From positions 21,476,366-21,540,365 of the forward strand of contig NC_080731.1 in NCBI RefSeq assembly GCF_019097595.1: a stretch of DNA of 64,000 bases, given 5' to 3'. Positions 46,483 to 58,849 of this stretch are shown here, one piece after another. Below the pieces are notes generated by a model. The model worked only from the letters and a program-made list of their open reading frames with translations. It made no database searches and was not told where the DNA came from. The first letter of the stretch is position 1; the number at the start of each line of letters is the position of its first letter. The translations under genes were made by a program, and so were the position numbers. This DNA comes from Hemibagrus wyckioides. Its lineage: Eukaryota > Chordata > Actinopteri > Siluriformes > Bagridae.

Positions 46483-49400
46483 ATGCAGTTCTGCAGGCTT
46501 CATCACTGTGTCCTGGTCTTCCTCATCCTCACATTCACCACTGGTACATGGCAATACACCACAAATACACACTATATACTACACAATATACACCACAACT
46601 ATACAATAAACACTACATTACACAACAACTACACAATAAACACTACATTACAACAACTACACAATAAACACTACATTACAACAACTATACAATAAACACT
46701 ACATTACACAACAACTACACAATATACACTACATTACACCACAACTATACAATAAACACTACATTACACAACAACTATACAATGAACACTACATTACAAC
46801 AAACAACTATACAATAAACACTACATTACACAACAACTATACAATAAACACTACATTACAACAACTATACAATAAACACTACATTACAACAACTATACAA
46901 TAAACACTACATTACAACAACTACACAATAAACACTACATTACAACAACTATACAATAAACACTACATTACACAACAACTACACAATAAACACTACATTA
47001 CAACAACTATACAATAAACACTACATTACACAACAACTATACAATAAACACTACATTACACAAGAACTATACAATAAACACTACATTACAACAACAACTA
47101 CACAATATACACTACATTACACAACAACTATACAATAAACACTAAATTACACAACAACTACACAATATACACTACATTACACAACAACTATACAATAAAC
47201 ACTACATTACACAACCACTACACAATAAACACTAAATTACACCACAACTACACAATAAACACTACATTACAACACAACTACACAATAAACACTACATTAC
47301 AACAACAACTTCACAATAAACACTACATTACACAACAACTATACAATAAACACTACATTACACAACAACTATACAATGAACACTACATTACAACAAACAA
47401 CTATACAATAAACACTACATTACACAACAACTATACAATAAACACTACATTACACAACAACTATACAATAAACACTACATTACAACAACAATTATACAAT
47501 AAACACTACATTACACAACAACTATACAATAAACACTACATTACAACATCAACTATACAATGAACACTACATTACACAACCACTACACAATAAACACTAC
47601 ATTACAACAACACCTTCACAATAAACACTACATTACAACAACAACTACACAATAAACACTACATTACACCACAACTATACAATAAACACTACATTACACA
47701 ACAACTATACAATAAACACTACATTACACCACAACTATACAATAAACACTACATTACACCACAACTATACAATAAACACTACATTACACAACCACTACAC
47801 AATAAACACTAAATTACACCACAACTACAAAATAAACACTACATTACAACACAACTACAAAATAAACACTACATTACAACAACAACTTCACAATAAACAC
47901 TACATTACACAACAACTATACAATAAACACTACATTACAACAACAACTATACAATAAACACTACATTACACAACAACTATACAATAAACACTACATTACA
48001 CAACAACTATACAATAAACACTACATTACACAACAACTATACAATAAACACTACATTACACAACAACTATACAATAAACACTACATTACACAACAACTAC
48101 ACAATAAACACTACATTACAACAACTACACAATAAACACTACATTACAACAACTATACAATAAACACTACATTACACAACAACTATACAATAAACACTAC
48201 ATTACAACAACTACACAATAAACACTACATTACAACAACTATACAATAAACACTACATTACACAACAACTCTACAATAAACACTTCATTACACAACAACT
48301 ATACAATAAACACTACATTACACAACAACTACACAATATACACTACATTACACAACAACTATACAATAAACACTACATTACACAACAACTATACAATAAA
48401 CACTACATTACACAAGAACTATACAATGAACACTACATTACACAAGAACTATACAATAAACACTACATTACACAACAACTATACAATAAACACTACATTA
48501 CACAACAACTATACAATAAACACTACATTACACAACAACTACACAATATACACTACATTACACAACAACTACACAAGAAACACTACATTACACAACAACT
48601 ATACAATAAACACTACATTACACAACAACTATACAATAAACACTACATTACACAACCACTATACAATAAACACTACATTACACCACAACTACACAATAAA
48701 CACTACATTACACAACAACCATGCAATAAACACTACATTACACAACAACTACACAATAAACACTACATTACAACAACTACACAATAAACACTACATTACA
48801 ACAACTATACAATAAACACTACATTACACAACAACTATACAATAAACACTACATTACACAACAACTACACAATAAACACTACATTACAACAACTACACAA
48901 TAAACACTACATTACACAACAACTATACAATAAACACTACATTACACAACAACTATACAATAAACACTACATTACACAACAACTATACAATAAACACTAC
49001 ATTACACAACAACTATACAATAAACACTACATTACACAACAACTACACAATAAACACTATATTACAACCACTATACAATAAACACTACATTACACCACAA
49101 CTACACAATAAACACTACATTACACAACAACTATACAATAAACACTACATTACACAACAACTATACAATAAACACTACATTACACAACACCTTCACAATA
49201 AACACTACATTACAACAACAACTTCACAATAAACACTACATTACACAACAACTATACAATAAACACTACATTACACAACAACTATACAATAAACACTACA
49301 TTACACAACAACTACACAATATACACTACATTACACAACAACTATACAATAAACACTAAATTACACAACAACTACACAATATACACTACATTACAACACA

Positions 49401-52400
49401 ACTACACAATAAACACTACATTACAACAACAACTTCACAATAAACACCACATTACACAACAACTATACAATAAACACTACATTACACAACAACTATACAA
49501 TGAACACTACATTACACAACAACTATACAATGAACACTGCATTACACAAGAACTATACAATAAACACTACATTACACAACAACTATACAATAAACACTAC
49601 ATTACACAACAACTATACAATAAACACTACATTACACAACAACTACACAATAAACACTACATTACACAACAACTACACAATAAACACTACATTACACAAC
49701 AACTATACAATAAACACTACATTACACAACAACTACACAATAAACACTACATTACAACAACTACACAATAAACACTACATTACAACAACTATACAATAAA
49801 CACTACATTACAACAACTATACAATAAACACTACATTACAACAACTACACAATAAACACTACATTACAACAACTATACAATAAACACTACATTACACAAC
49901 AACTATACAATAAACACTACATTACACAACAACTACACAATAAACACTACATTACAACAACAACTATACAATAAACACTACATTACACAACAACTATACA
50001 ATAAACACTACATTACACAACAACTATACAATAAACACTACATTACACAACAACTATACAATAAACACTACATTACACAACAACTACACAATAAACACTA
50101 CATTACAACAACAACTTCACAATAAACACTACATTACACAACAACTATACAATAAACACTACATTACACAACAACTATACAATAAACACTACATTACACA
50201 ACAACTACACAATATACACTACATTACACAACCACTATACAATAAACACTACATTACACAACCACTATACAATAAACACTACATTACAACACAACTACAC
50301 AATAAACACTACATTACAACAACAACTTCACAATAAACACCACATTACACAACAACTATACAATAAACACTACATTACACAACAACTATACAATGAACAC
50401 TACATTACACAACAACTATACAATGAACACTGCATTACACAAGAACTATACAATATACACTACATTACACAACAACTATACAATAAACACTACATTACAC
50501 AACAACTATACAATAAACACTACATTACACAACAACTACACAATAAACACTACATTACACAACAACTACACAATAAACACTACATTACACAACAGCTATA
50601 CAATAAACACTACATTACAACATCAACTACACAATAAACACTACATTACACAACAACTACACAATAAACACTACATTACACAACAACTACACAATAAACA
50701 CTACATTACACAACAGCTATACAATAAACACTACATTACACAACAGCTATACAATAAACACTACATTACACAACAACTACACAATAAACACTACATTACA
50801 ACAACAACTATACAATAAACACTACATTACACAACAACTATACAATAAACACTACATTACACAACAACTACACAATAAACACTACATTACACAACAACTA
50901 CACAATAAACACTACATTACACAACAGCTATACAATAAACACTACATTACAACACAACTACACAATAAACACTACATTACAACAACAACTTCACAATAAA
51001 CACCACATTACACAACAACTATACAATAAACACTACATTACACAACAACTATACAATGAACACTACATTACACAACAACTATACAATGAACACTACATTA
51101 CACAAGAACTATACAATATACACTACATTACACAACAACTATACAATAAACACTACATTACACAACAACTATACAATAAACACTACATTACACAACAACT
51201 ACACAATAAACACTACATTACACAACAACTACACAATAAACACTACATTACACAACAGCTATACAATAAACACTACATTACAACAACAACTACACAATAA
51301 ACACTACTTTACACAACAACTACACAATAAACACTACATTACACAACAACTACACAATAAACACTACATTACACAACAGCTATACAATAAACACTACATT
51401 ACACAACAGCTATACAATAAACACTACATTACACAACAGCTATACAATAAACACTACATTACACAACAACTATAATGTATATATATGTAATGTAGTGTTT
51501 ATTGTATAGTTGTTGTGTAATGTAGTGTTTATTGTGAAGTTGTTGTTGTAATGTAGTGTTTATTTTGTAGTTGTGTTGTAATGTAGTGTTTATTGTGTAG
51601 TTGTTGTGTAATGTAGTGTTTATTGTGTAGTTGTTGTGTAATGTAGTGTTTATTGTATAGTTGTTGTGTAATGTAGTGTTTATTGTATAGTTGTGGTGTA
51701 ATGTAGTGTTTATTGTGAAGTTGTTGTTGTAATGTGTACATTACACAACAGTTATACAATAAACACTACATTACACAACAACTACACAATATACACCACA
51801 ACTACATAATATACACTACACACACTAACTACAGTATATATACTACACAATAAACACTACACAATGCACATAATATACTCTAAAAACACACTATACTCTA
51901 CATACTATACACCACATACTGCACACTATAAACTCTAACTAGACACTCTACACTACACATTTAACAATATATACAAGAGTTGTCTCAGTCTACCTTAAGG
52001 TGTAAATTGTGGGCGGGGCTTACTAATTTAAATTGAAGGTTCACATTTAAAGGTAAATCTGCCAAGACCTGTCACATGTTTTAACCCTTTCACATTCAGA
52101 TTACCCTAGGGGAATTAATCCCTAATATTTTCATATTGTTTTACAGTTAATTATGATTCAGGCAGACACAATTTTTTATTGTATTTCTGTTAATTTTTGT
52201 TGTAGAATCCTAATACTTTCACATAACCTTTCTCAATACATATACTATACATGTATGACTTTACAATTTATGTTTTTTTGTAAATTTTGAGTTTGATGGA
52301 CAGGTAAATCTAATTAACAGCTGTAACAATTTAGTAATTTCATAAAATCTGATGTGTCCCACAGGTGAATGAACTGATTTAGCTTCAAAAGTCTAGTTTT

Positions 52401-53480
52401 TGGCATGATGCTGGAGATGTAGGGATCACCATACAGTGAGGGAAACAATGATTTGATCCCCTGCTGATTTTGTACATTTACCCACTGACAAACAAATGAC
52501 CAGTCTATAATTTTAATGGTAGGTTTATTTAAACAGTGAGAGACAGAATAACAACAAACAAAAAAATCATACATTTACAAATACATTGATTTGCATTTTA
52601 ATGGGTGAAATAAGTTTTTGATCCCCTTTCAATCAGCAAGAACAAGCTCCCAGGTGTCTTTTATACAACTAACAAGCTGAGATTAGCAGCAGTCTCTTAA
52701 AGGGAACACTCCCCTAATCTCAACTTGTTACCTGTATAAAAGACACCTGTCCACAGAAGCAATCAATCAATCAGATCTCTCCACCATGGCCAAGACCAAA
52801 GAGCTGTCCAAGGATGTCAGGGACAAGATTGTAGACCTGCACAAGGCTGGAATGGACTACTGGACCATCGCCAAGCAGCTTGGTGAGAAGGTGACAACAG
52901 TTGGTGCGATTATTCACAAATGGAGGAAACACAAAATAACTGTCAATCTCACTCTGTCTGGGGCTCCATGCAAGATCTCACCTCATGGAGTTTCAATGAT
53001 CATGAGAACGGTGAGGAATCAGCCCAGAATTACACTGGAGGATCTTGTCAATGATCTCAAGGCAGCTGGGACCATAGTCACCAAGAAAACAATTGGTAAC
53101 ACACTACGCTGTGAAGGACTGAAATCCTGCAGCGCCTGCAAGGTCCCCCTGCTAAAGAAAGCACATGTACAGGACCATCTGAAGTTTGCCAGTGAACATC
53201 TGAATAATTCATTGGAGAACTGGGTTAAAGTGTTGTGGTCAGATGAGACCAAAATCAACTCGCTGTGTTTGGAGGAGGAGGAATGCTGCCTATGACCCCG
53301 AGAACACCATCCCCACCGTCAAACATGGAGGTGGAGACATAATGCTTTGGGGGCGTTTTTATGCTAAGGGGACAGGACAACTTCACTGCATCAAAGGGAC
53401 GACAGATGGGGCCATGGGCATTGAAAATAATTCGTGGAAGAGTATTCCAGCATGACAATGACCCAAAACACACGGCCAAC

Positions 53481-53578
<98 letters not shown>

Positions 53579-56500
53579 CCTTTATTCATCCCAAAGGGAA
53601 ATTTACAAAAAGGCAACAAAGGAGTGGCTTAAGAAGAAGCACATTAAGGTCCTCCCATAGAAAATCTGTGGAGGGTGCTGAATTGAGTTGCCACACATCA
53701 ACCTCAAAACCTTAATGACTTGGGGAGGATCTGCTAAGAGGAGTGGGACAAAATCCTTCCTGAGATGTGTGCAAACCTGGTGGCCAACTACAAGAAACAT
53801 CTGACCTCTGTGATTGCCAACAAGGGTTTTGCCACCAAGTACTAAGTCATGTTTTGTGAAGGGATCAAATACTTATTTCACTCATTAAAATACAAATCAA
53901 TGTAGAACTTTTCTGAAATGCATTTTCTCTCAGTGTTCAAATGAACCTACCATTAAAATTATAGACTGATCATTTCTTTGTCAGTGGGCAAACATACAAA
54001 ATTAGCAAGGGATCAAATCATTTTTTCCCTCACTGTATCTTATATCTGGGCTCCAGTAATTCCACAGTCTTGGTAGATCCATACGTCCAAATATAATATT
54101 TATTGTAAAGTTTGCTTGAATTTCTGATGCATCTGTGGGCTGCCATATTGGATCCTATCTGCCACTTGCACTGATCACTTCTTCAGCATTTGTTTCTTCA
54201 GCAACAGTTTCGAAGAATGATTGAGGCAAAAACATGAAAAAATATTCTAATGGCCTAGCTTCTGGTGGTAGATTGTGCTTTGGACAAGTATTTAAAACAA
54301 AGTTTACCTCATGAACTGGCGTCATATTTATCGTCCATGTTGCAGAGAAATTCTGTACTGCGTCTTGAATATCGTCACTTTCACTTTCAAAATACTCTTC
54401 ACCCGATGAAGAAACTTCCAACACATCAGTGTCAGATTCATTTGACGATAACTCACTAGTTTTTCGTTCCAATTCTTCCACATATTCTGGTGTAAAACCT
54501 TAAAAATCTGACTCACTAGTGTCTGACTCCATTTCGATATTATGCTAATTCATTCAACGGATTCTCTGCCTGGGCTTTCTCTCAATCAACACGAGAAACA
54601 GGCAGTGGTGGTGGTACGCGGTTGATGTTGTCACAGAGATGGTGTTTCACACCTCTCCCCTTGTCTCATCTGACCATTTGTTCTTTTGAATCCCACACAC
54701 TTTCACTTACCTCTTCAATCAAAAGTCATCTACTGCCCTCCTCATTCCCTAGGAGACTTCCTGGAACAAATGGACACACTCCACAGTTCCTTCCCTTCTG
54801 ACAGCACCCCTCTACAGTCCTTGGTGATTTCAATCTCTCCTCTGACATGCTTCAGTCTTCTTGCCTTCTGATTCTTCTGAATTCTTCATTCTTGAAATTC
54901 AACAGTTGAATCACACACAAAGGAGAAAATGTCCTGAAGCTAGTTTCCACTTGTCCTACCCCAGCTACTTTCATCTCTTCCTGACCCTGATTCCTTTTCC
55001 TCTCTATCCTTGGACCTCCCTACCCTCTGTCTGCTAAACTGAGGAAGACTTCAGAGAGAACAAAGATCAGCAGAGAGGAAGTGGAAGAAATTACAACTCA
55101 ACACAGATTTCTTACTGTGCGCTGCTTCAAGGCGGCACATTCCACAGTGAGACTGCTCTTTTAGCTGTTGCCAAGAAACTACATGCGGCTGGATCAGCTA
55201 AGCTTAATCTGTCCTCATCCTCCTTGATCTTTGGGCAGCATTTGACACCCTTGTACACCCTCAGGAGACTTGGAGTTCTTGGAGCAGCATGGAAATGTTT
55301 TGCTTCCTACCTGCAAGGTTGCTTATATCAGGTAACATGGAGGAGATCAAAATCTGCTCTACGCAGACTCTCTATTTGTGTCCCACAAGACTCAGTATTT
55401 GGTCCTCTCCTGTTCTCCCTCTGTGCTCACTCTCTTGGTGAAGTTATATATTCACATGGGTTTTCTTACCACTACTATGCTGATGACACTCTCAATCTTT
55501 TGGATTCATTCCCTCCCTCAGATACCAGGGCTTCTGCTTGAATCTCAGCATGTCCAGGGGACATCTCATCATGGATGACGGCTCATCAGCTGAAACTCAA
55601 TTCTAGTTAAAATAAACTGCTGGAAATCCCAGGTGATCCATCCCCAGCCCAGGATCATGCAATATCTCTGAACAACTCTCTGATCTCCCCTTTGGCCACT
55701 GCTCATAACCTTGGGGTAACCAAGGCCAGTTCTCCCACACCATCCCACTGCTGTGCTCCATGCATGCATCAGATTCCAAACACTGATTGCCTATAAAGAC
55801 AAAATTGGACCAGCTCCCTCTTACCTCAAAGCTACTACTCCATGCACTGCACCTCGCTCCCTCCAATCTACTAGCACTGCTTGACTGGTCCCACCATCTT
55901 TCAGGGTAAGAGGTAGGTATACATCAGTCTGTTCTGGCTCCAAGGTGGTGGAATGAACTTCCCCTAGATGTCCGAATAGCTAAAATCTCTCTACAGAGTT
56001 TTAGGCTAATCATATCCCATGTCTGTGAACAAGTGTTGTTTAATAGAGACTTAAAGCACTTTAGTATGTTGATCTGGATAAGGGCTCCTACCAAATGCCA
56101 TGTATGTAAATGTAAATGCAGTATACACTACACACTGCACACTACACAGTACACACACAATGCACACTATACAATTCACTATATAGTATACAATATGCAC
56201 TACACACTGTACACTATACTCTGCACACTGAACACCACATGTTTCACTACACTTTATACACTATAAATTACACACTGCCCACTATACACTACACGCTATA
56301 CACTGGACACTATATACTCACATTCACTACTGGCCAGTGTCATTACACTTTAAGTACACACAACAAACTTCACATGATACAATGAACACTACACACACTC
56401 TAACTACACACTACACAATGCACACTACACACACTCCAATTACACAATGCACACTATACACTACACACTATACACACTATAACTACACACTATAAAATGC

Positions 56501-58604
56501 ACACTACACACTCCTCACTCTCACTTTATTCTCTCTTTCAGCTCCTGTATCAGCTCTTGATGTCTGTCCTACACGAGTGAAGCTTCATCAGTCAGTGACG
56601 CTCTCATGTAAACATCAGTGTTCTGGTTTATTACAATGGGCCTTATATAATAATCGAGATGTTGTCCAGACTCGGTGTGATCAGACATCATGCAGGTCGG
56701 AGAAGGGATTTAGCATCTCTCATGATCAGTACCTGAAAGGAGATCTCTCTCTCACCATCACTGCAGCTGATTACAGTCAGAGGAACGTGTATGCATGTGA
56801 ATGTGAAGACTCAGACTTCTCTTATGTTCGCCTCATCATAGAGAGTAAGTGTCTTTATCTCTTCTCCTGCTGATAAAACCTTCACTCTGAATTATTAGGA
56901 TCATAATCAGAGTGGAGTTCATCAAACAGTGAGGGTTTAATACTGAAATGACAGACATCAGGATTCAGACCTCAGACGTAACTGCAGACTTCACCTTTAT
57001 TCAGAAGTTATGTGAGAGTCAAATATGTGGGCGGAGTTTATCTAAAACAGAGGAGTGTCTCAGTTCCACTTGATTTTCACCTTGAACTCGAGTTCATGAT
57101 GCTACGTAATAATCACGTCAAAAGGTCATGCATGATGTAAATGAAACTACAGACCCAGTTTTTACAAACTGAACGTGCAAAGACCAAGGAAGTGCAAATA
57201 AGTCAAACGCTCTTTACTACCAAAAAAGGTCATATATAAAGTACATATGTAGTGTCATTTCACATGCAACAACTCTGGAGCAGTACTCCTACTCCACACT
57301 AGTAAACACTGGGTTTGTAGTACCACATACATCACGCATTACCTTTTCGTCATGATTTCTTTTTGACTGAAGAAAGAAAGACATGAACATCTTGGATGGC
57401 AAGGGGGTGAGTAAATTATTTGTAAATTTTTGTTCTGGAGGTGTACTTGTCTTTTAAGGAGCTGAGGAACCTGACTCTGACCACCAGGAATGTCCCCCAC
57501 ATCAACACTGCACTTGTTGTAAGGCTTTATGTTTGTGTCTAAATCTAGCTGAAGTTCCTCCATGTTTTTTCTCCTCAGCTGTGTTCTCACCAGTTCAGAT
57601 GAAGTTTGGTGAAGATCTGAAGCTGCATGTGTCTGTACCAGAACCAGTGGAGGTGATTTATAAAAGCAGTGGTTCAGCTGATGAAGTGATCTGCAGTGTG
57701 AATAATCGCTCACTGCAGTGTAAAGATAAATACAGAGACAGAACATCACTCACTTACCCTGAGCTCACACTGAGACACATGGAGCCGAGGGATAGTGGAA
57801 GTTACACCATCCGGGACACGAAGAATGAGGAAGACATTCAGATATACGCCGTCTCTGTGGAAGGTACGTCTCAGTGTGGTCTGTAACATAAAGAGTTTAA
57901 CACTGAATTATAGGAAACATGTCACTCCATAACTGACAGCAGAACTGATTTAGATTTCTAATAAGAATTCTATTAGACAGGGCATGAATCCAGTGGACAG
58001 AATCGTCTCAGAATGAAATACCACCTCATCAGTATTTATCATTAACACCTGATCTTCAAAGGCATCCAGGATTTATTAGATTTTAATTTAGTTCTTTTAG
58101 TATCAGTATCTTTCCTGTACAAATTGATGTGTTTTCACTTCGGTTCACTGTTTCCTAAATGACCCAAAACTCCAGGATTCCACTAACTGCGGCTACTCTC
58201 CATCTTTTAGCTCTGTAACTAGCCGAGTCTCTGCTGTACCCGTTCTTTAGCCGTATTACATTCTGGGAATTTGAGTCCAGCGCTCCACTCCGTCTACACG
58301 GTCTCTTTAATATGACTATTTTTTGATTAGTTGTATTATTTCCATTCTTTCCACATTAAAGTCCACTGGAACTGCGCAGCAATCACATTAACAGTGTCTC
58401 CCTGTGACATTAGAACAACAGCCTGAACTTCTCAACACAACCAACAGCAACTATTTAAAAGTGCGTGTTTGGTGTGTGTGTGTCTGTGTGTGTGTGTGTG
58501 TTGTAGAAAAGTCTGGTTTTCCTGTGTGGGGGATTGTACTGATAGTCCTAAGTCTGCTCTGCTGCTGTGTTGGAGTGGGAATATACCTACTGTGGAGAAA
58601 AGAG
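46483..58604 (+). CDS. Immunoglobulin-superfamily transmembrane receptor, C-terminal end not found
   Basis: Four exons join in phase 1: 46483-46543 (signal peptide, MQFCRLHHC then [11 protein letters not shown]), 56542-56844 (V-like Ig domain), 57579-57863 (second Ig-like domain), 58507-58604 (membrane helix [20 protein letters not shown] followed by LWRKE, ending at phase 0). They encode about 249 aa. Ig1 has a B-strand Cys (TLSCKH), Trp (LLQWAL), LSLTI and the F-strand YACECE, plus additional cysteines. Ig2 keeps the SGSYTI turn but has His and Ile at the usual Cys sites and a separate cysteine pair ([11 protein letters not shown]). This is the layout of many fish-specific, rapidly evolving immune-type receptors; I cannot name a specific family. 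Remaining cytoplasmic exons may lie beyond a gypsy insertion at 58.85 kb or outside the window. Intron 1 is 10 kb of satellite and transposons. Confidence 0.8.
46560..51800. repeat. 5.2-kb minisatellite of ~28-31-bp units in intron 1 of the IgSF gene
   Basis: Unit acaataaacactacattaca plus caacaactat, in 28-, 30- and 31-bp forms, about 170 or more copies. Variants (ATGAACACT, AACACCACATT, AACTTCACA, ACAGCTAT) recur as blocks, giving a higher-order pattern: the sequence of variants at about 49430-49560 recurs at 50325-50460 and 50985-51120. A block in reverse orientation lies at 51476-51735. The array starts within about 20 bp of the exon 1 donor. Confidence 0.95.
51476..51735 (-). repeat. Inverted block of the same minisatellite
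   Basis: From atgtatatatatgtaatgta onward the same unit appears as its reverse complement (tgtagtgtttattgtatagt) for about eight units, then switches back near 51735 to the forward form. The two orientations can pair as long hairpin arms. Confidence 0.95.
52786..53845 (+). pseudogene. Tc1-type transposase pseudogene
   Basis: Begins [20 protein letters not shown] with a helix-turn-helix region ([20 protein letters not shown]). It continues to [10 protein letters not shown] at about residue 150, then shifts frame ([24 protein letters not shown]). A (GATA)n tract and a short foreign segment interrupt it at about 53483-53610, and the end is [18 protein letters not shown] to a stop at 53843-53845. 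The frameshift near 53260-53290 and the insert make it non-functional. Confidence 0.85.
53483..53610. repeat. (GATA)n microsatellite with LINE-tail-like sequence, inserted in Tc1 transposase
   Basis: About 24 GATA repeats followed by cctttattcatcccaaaggg aaattta-type text, which resembles the 3' tails of fish CR1/Rex-type retroelements. This suggests a tiny 3'-end retroinsertion whose tail expanded into the microsatellite (on the minus strand the tail is followed by TATC repeats). Confidence 0.75.
54640..56118 (+). mobile_element. LINE2-type fragment with recognisable 3' tail
   Basis: Degenerate reverse transcriptase pieces include [26 protein letters not shown] and [12 protein letters not shown] (55224-55541). 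The 3' end at about 56070-56118 (gatctggataagggctccta, then ccaaatgccatgtatgtaaa) is the classical fish LINE2 tail with ATGTAAATG repeats. There are many frameshifts, so it is dead. It lies in intron 1 of the IgSF gene. Confidence 0.85.
56119..56525. repeat. Low-complexity ACAC/ACTATACACT tract
   Basis: Degenerate CACTACACACT-rich sequence between the LINE2 tail and IgSF exon 2. It resembles the text just after the large satellite (51790-51960) and may be a decayed relative of it. No coding content. Confidence 0.7.
56845..58506. other. IgSF introns 2 and 3
   Basis: Introns 56845-57578 and 57864-58506 (interrupted by the exon 57579-57863) hold a GT microsatellite at 58471-58502 next to the acceptor of the membrane exon, and nothing else I recognise. 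Confidence 0.5.
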
Positions 58605-58849
58605 GTAAGAGTAACTGTGTCCAGCACCTCTGTGTTTGTGTCGGTGTCATTTTAGGAGATCTCATCTGTCCTTTTAAACATGATGTATATTTTATTGTTG
58701 TATTTTATTCTAACCACAGATCTTCTTTTGTACTATGCTCCAGCCCTTCACTGAACTGCCTTCTGCTACAGCCAAATATTTCAAATTTTGACTCATATGT
58801 CCAGAGACCTGCTGCCATTTTTCTACACCCAGTTCCTATGTACTAGTAC

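Larger units (their letters stand above)
52434..54035 (+). mobile_element. Tc1/mariner-type transposon inserted in piggyBac remnant
   Basis: Flanked by TA (52432-52433 and 54036-54037). It has inverted termini cagtgagggaaacaatgatt at the left and the complement of ttttttccctcactg at the right, and inner matches around tataattttaatggtaggtt and aacctaccattaaaattata. The element is about 1.6 kb, including a (GATA)n-containing insert. It belongs to a different Tc1 subgroup from the copy at 15.3 kb, judging by terminal repeats and transposase sequence. Confidence 0.9.
52085..54535 (-). mobile_element. piggyBac-type element remnant, split by a Tc1-type insertion
   Basis: Minus-strand translation near 54160-54530 gives an acidic N-terminus and [14 protein letters not shown] then [11 protein letters not shown]. 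Next comes a stretch reading [14 protein letters not shown] in another frame to about 54040, and beyond the insertion, at 52330-52430, [20 protein letters not shown] and IHLWD. This is the order of the N-terminal part of piggyBac (DDE_Tnp_1_7) transposases. TTAA followed by ccctttcacattcag at 52081-52099 could be one terminus. Stops and frameshifts are present, and the catalytic core is missing from what I can read. Confidence 0.7.

Noticed and set aside
35245..51800. CRISPR-like regularly spaced repeats
   Set aside because: The arrays are head-to-tail units without unique spacers, in an animal genome with spliced genes.
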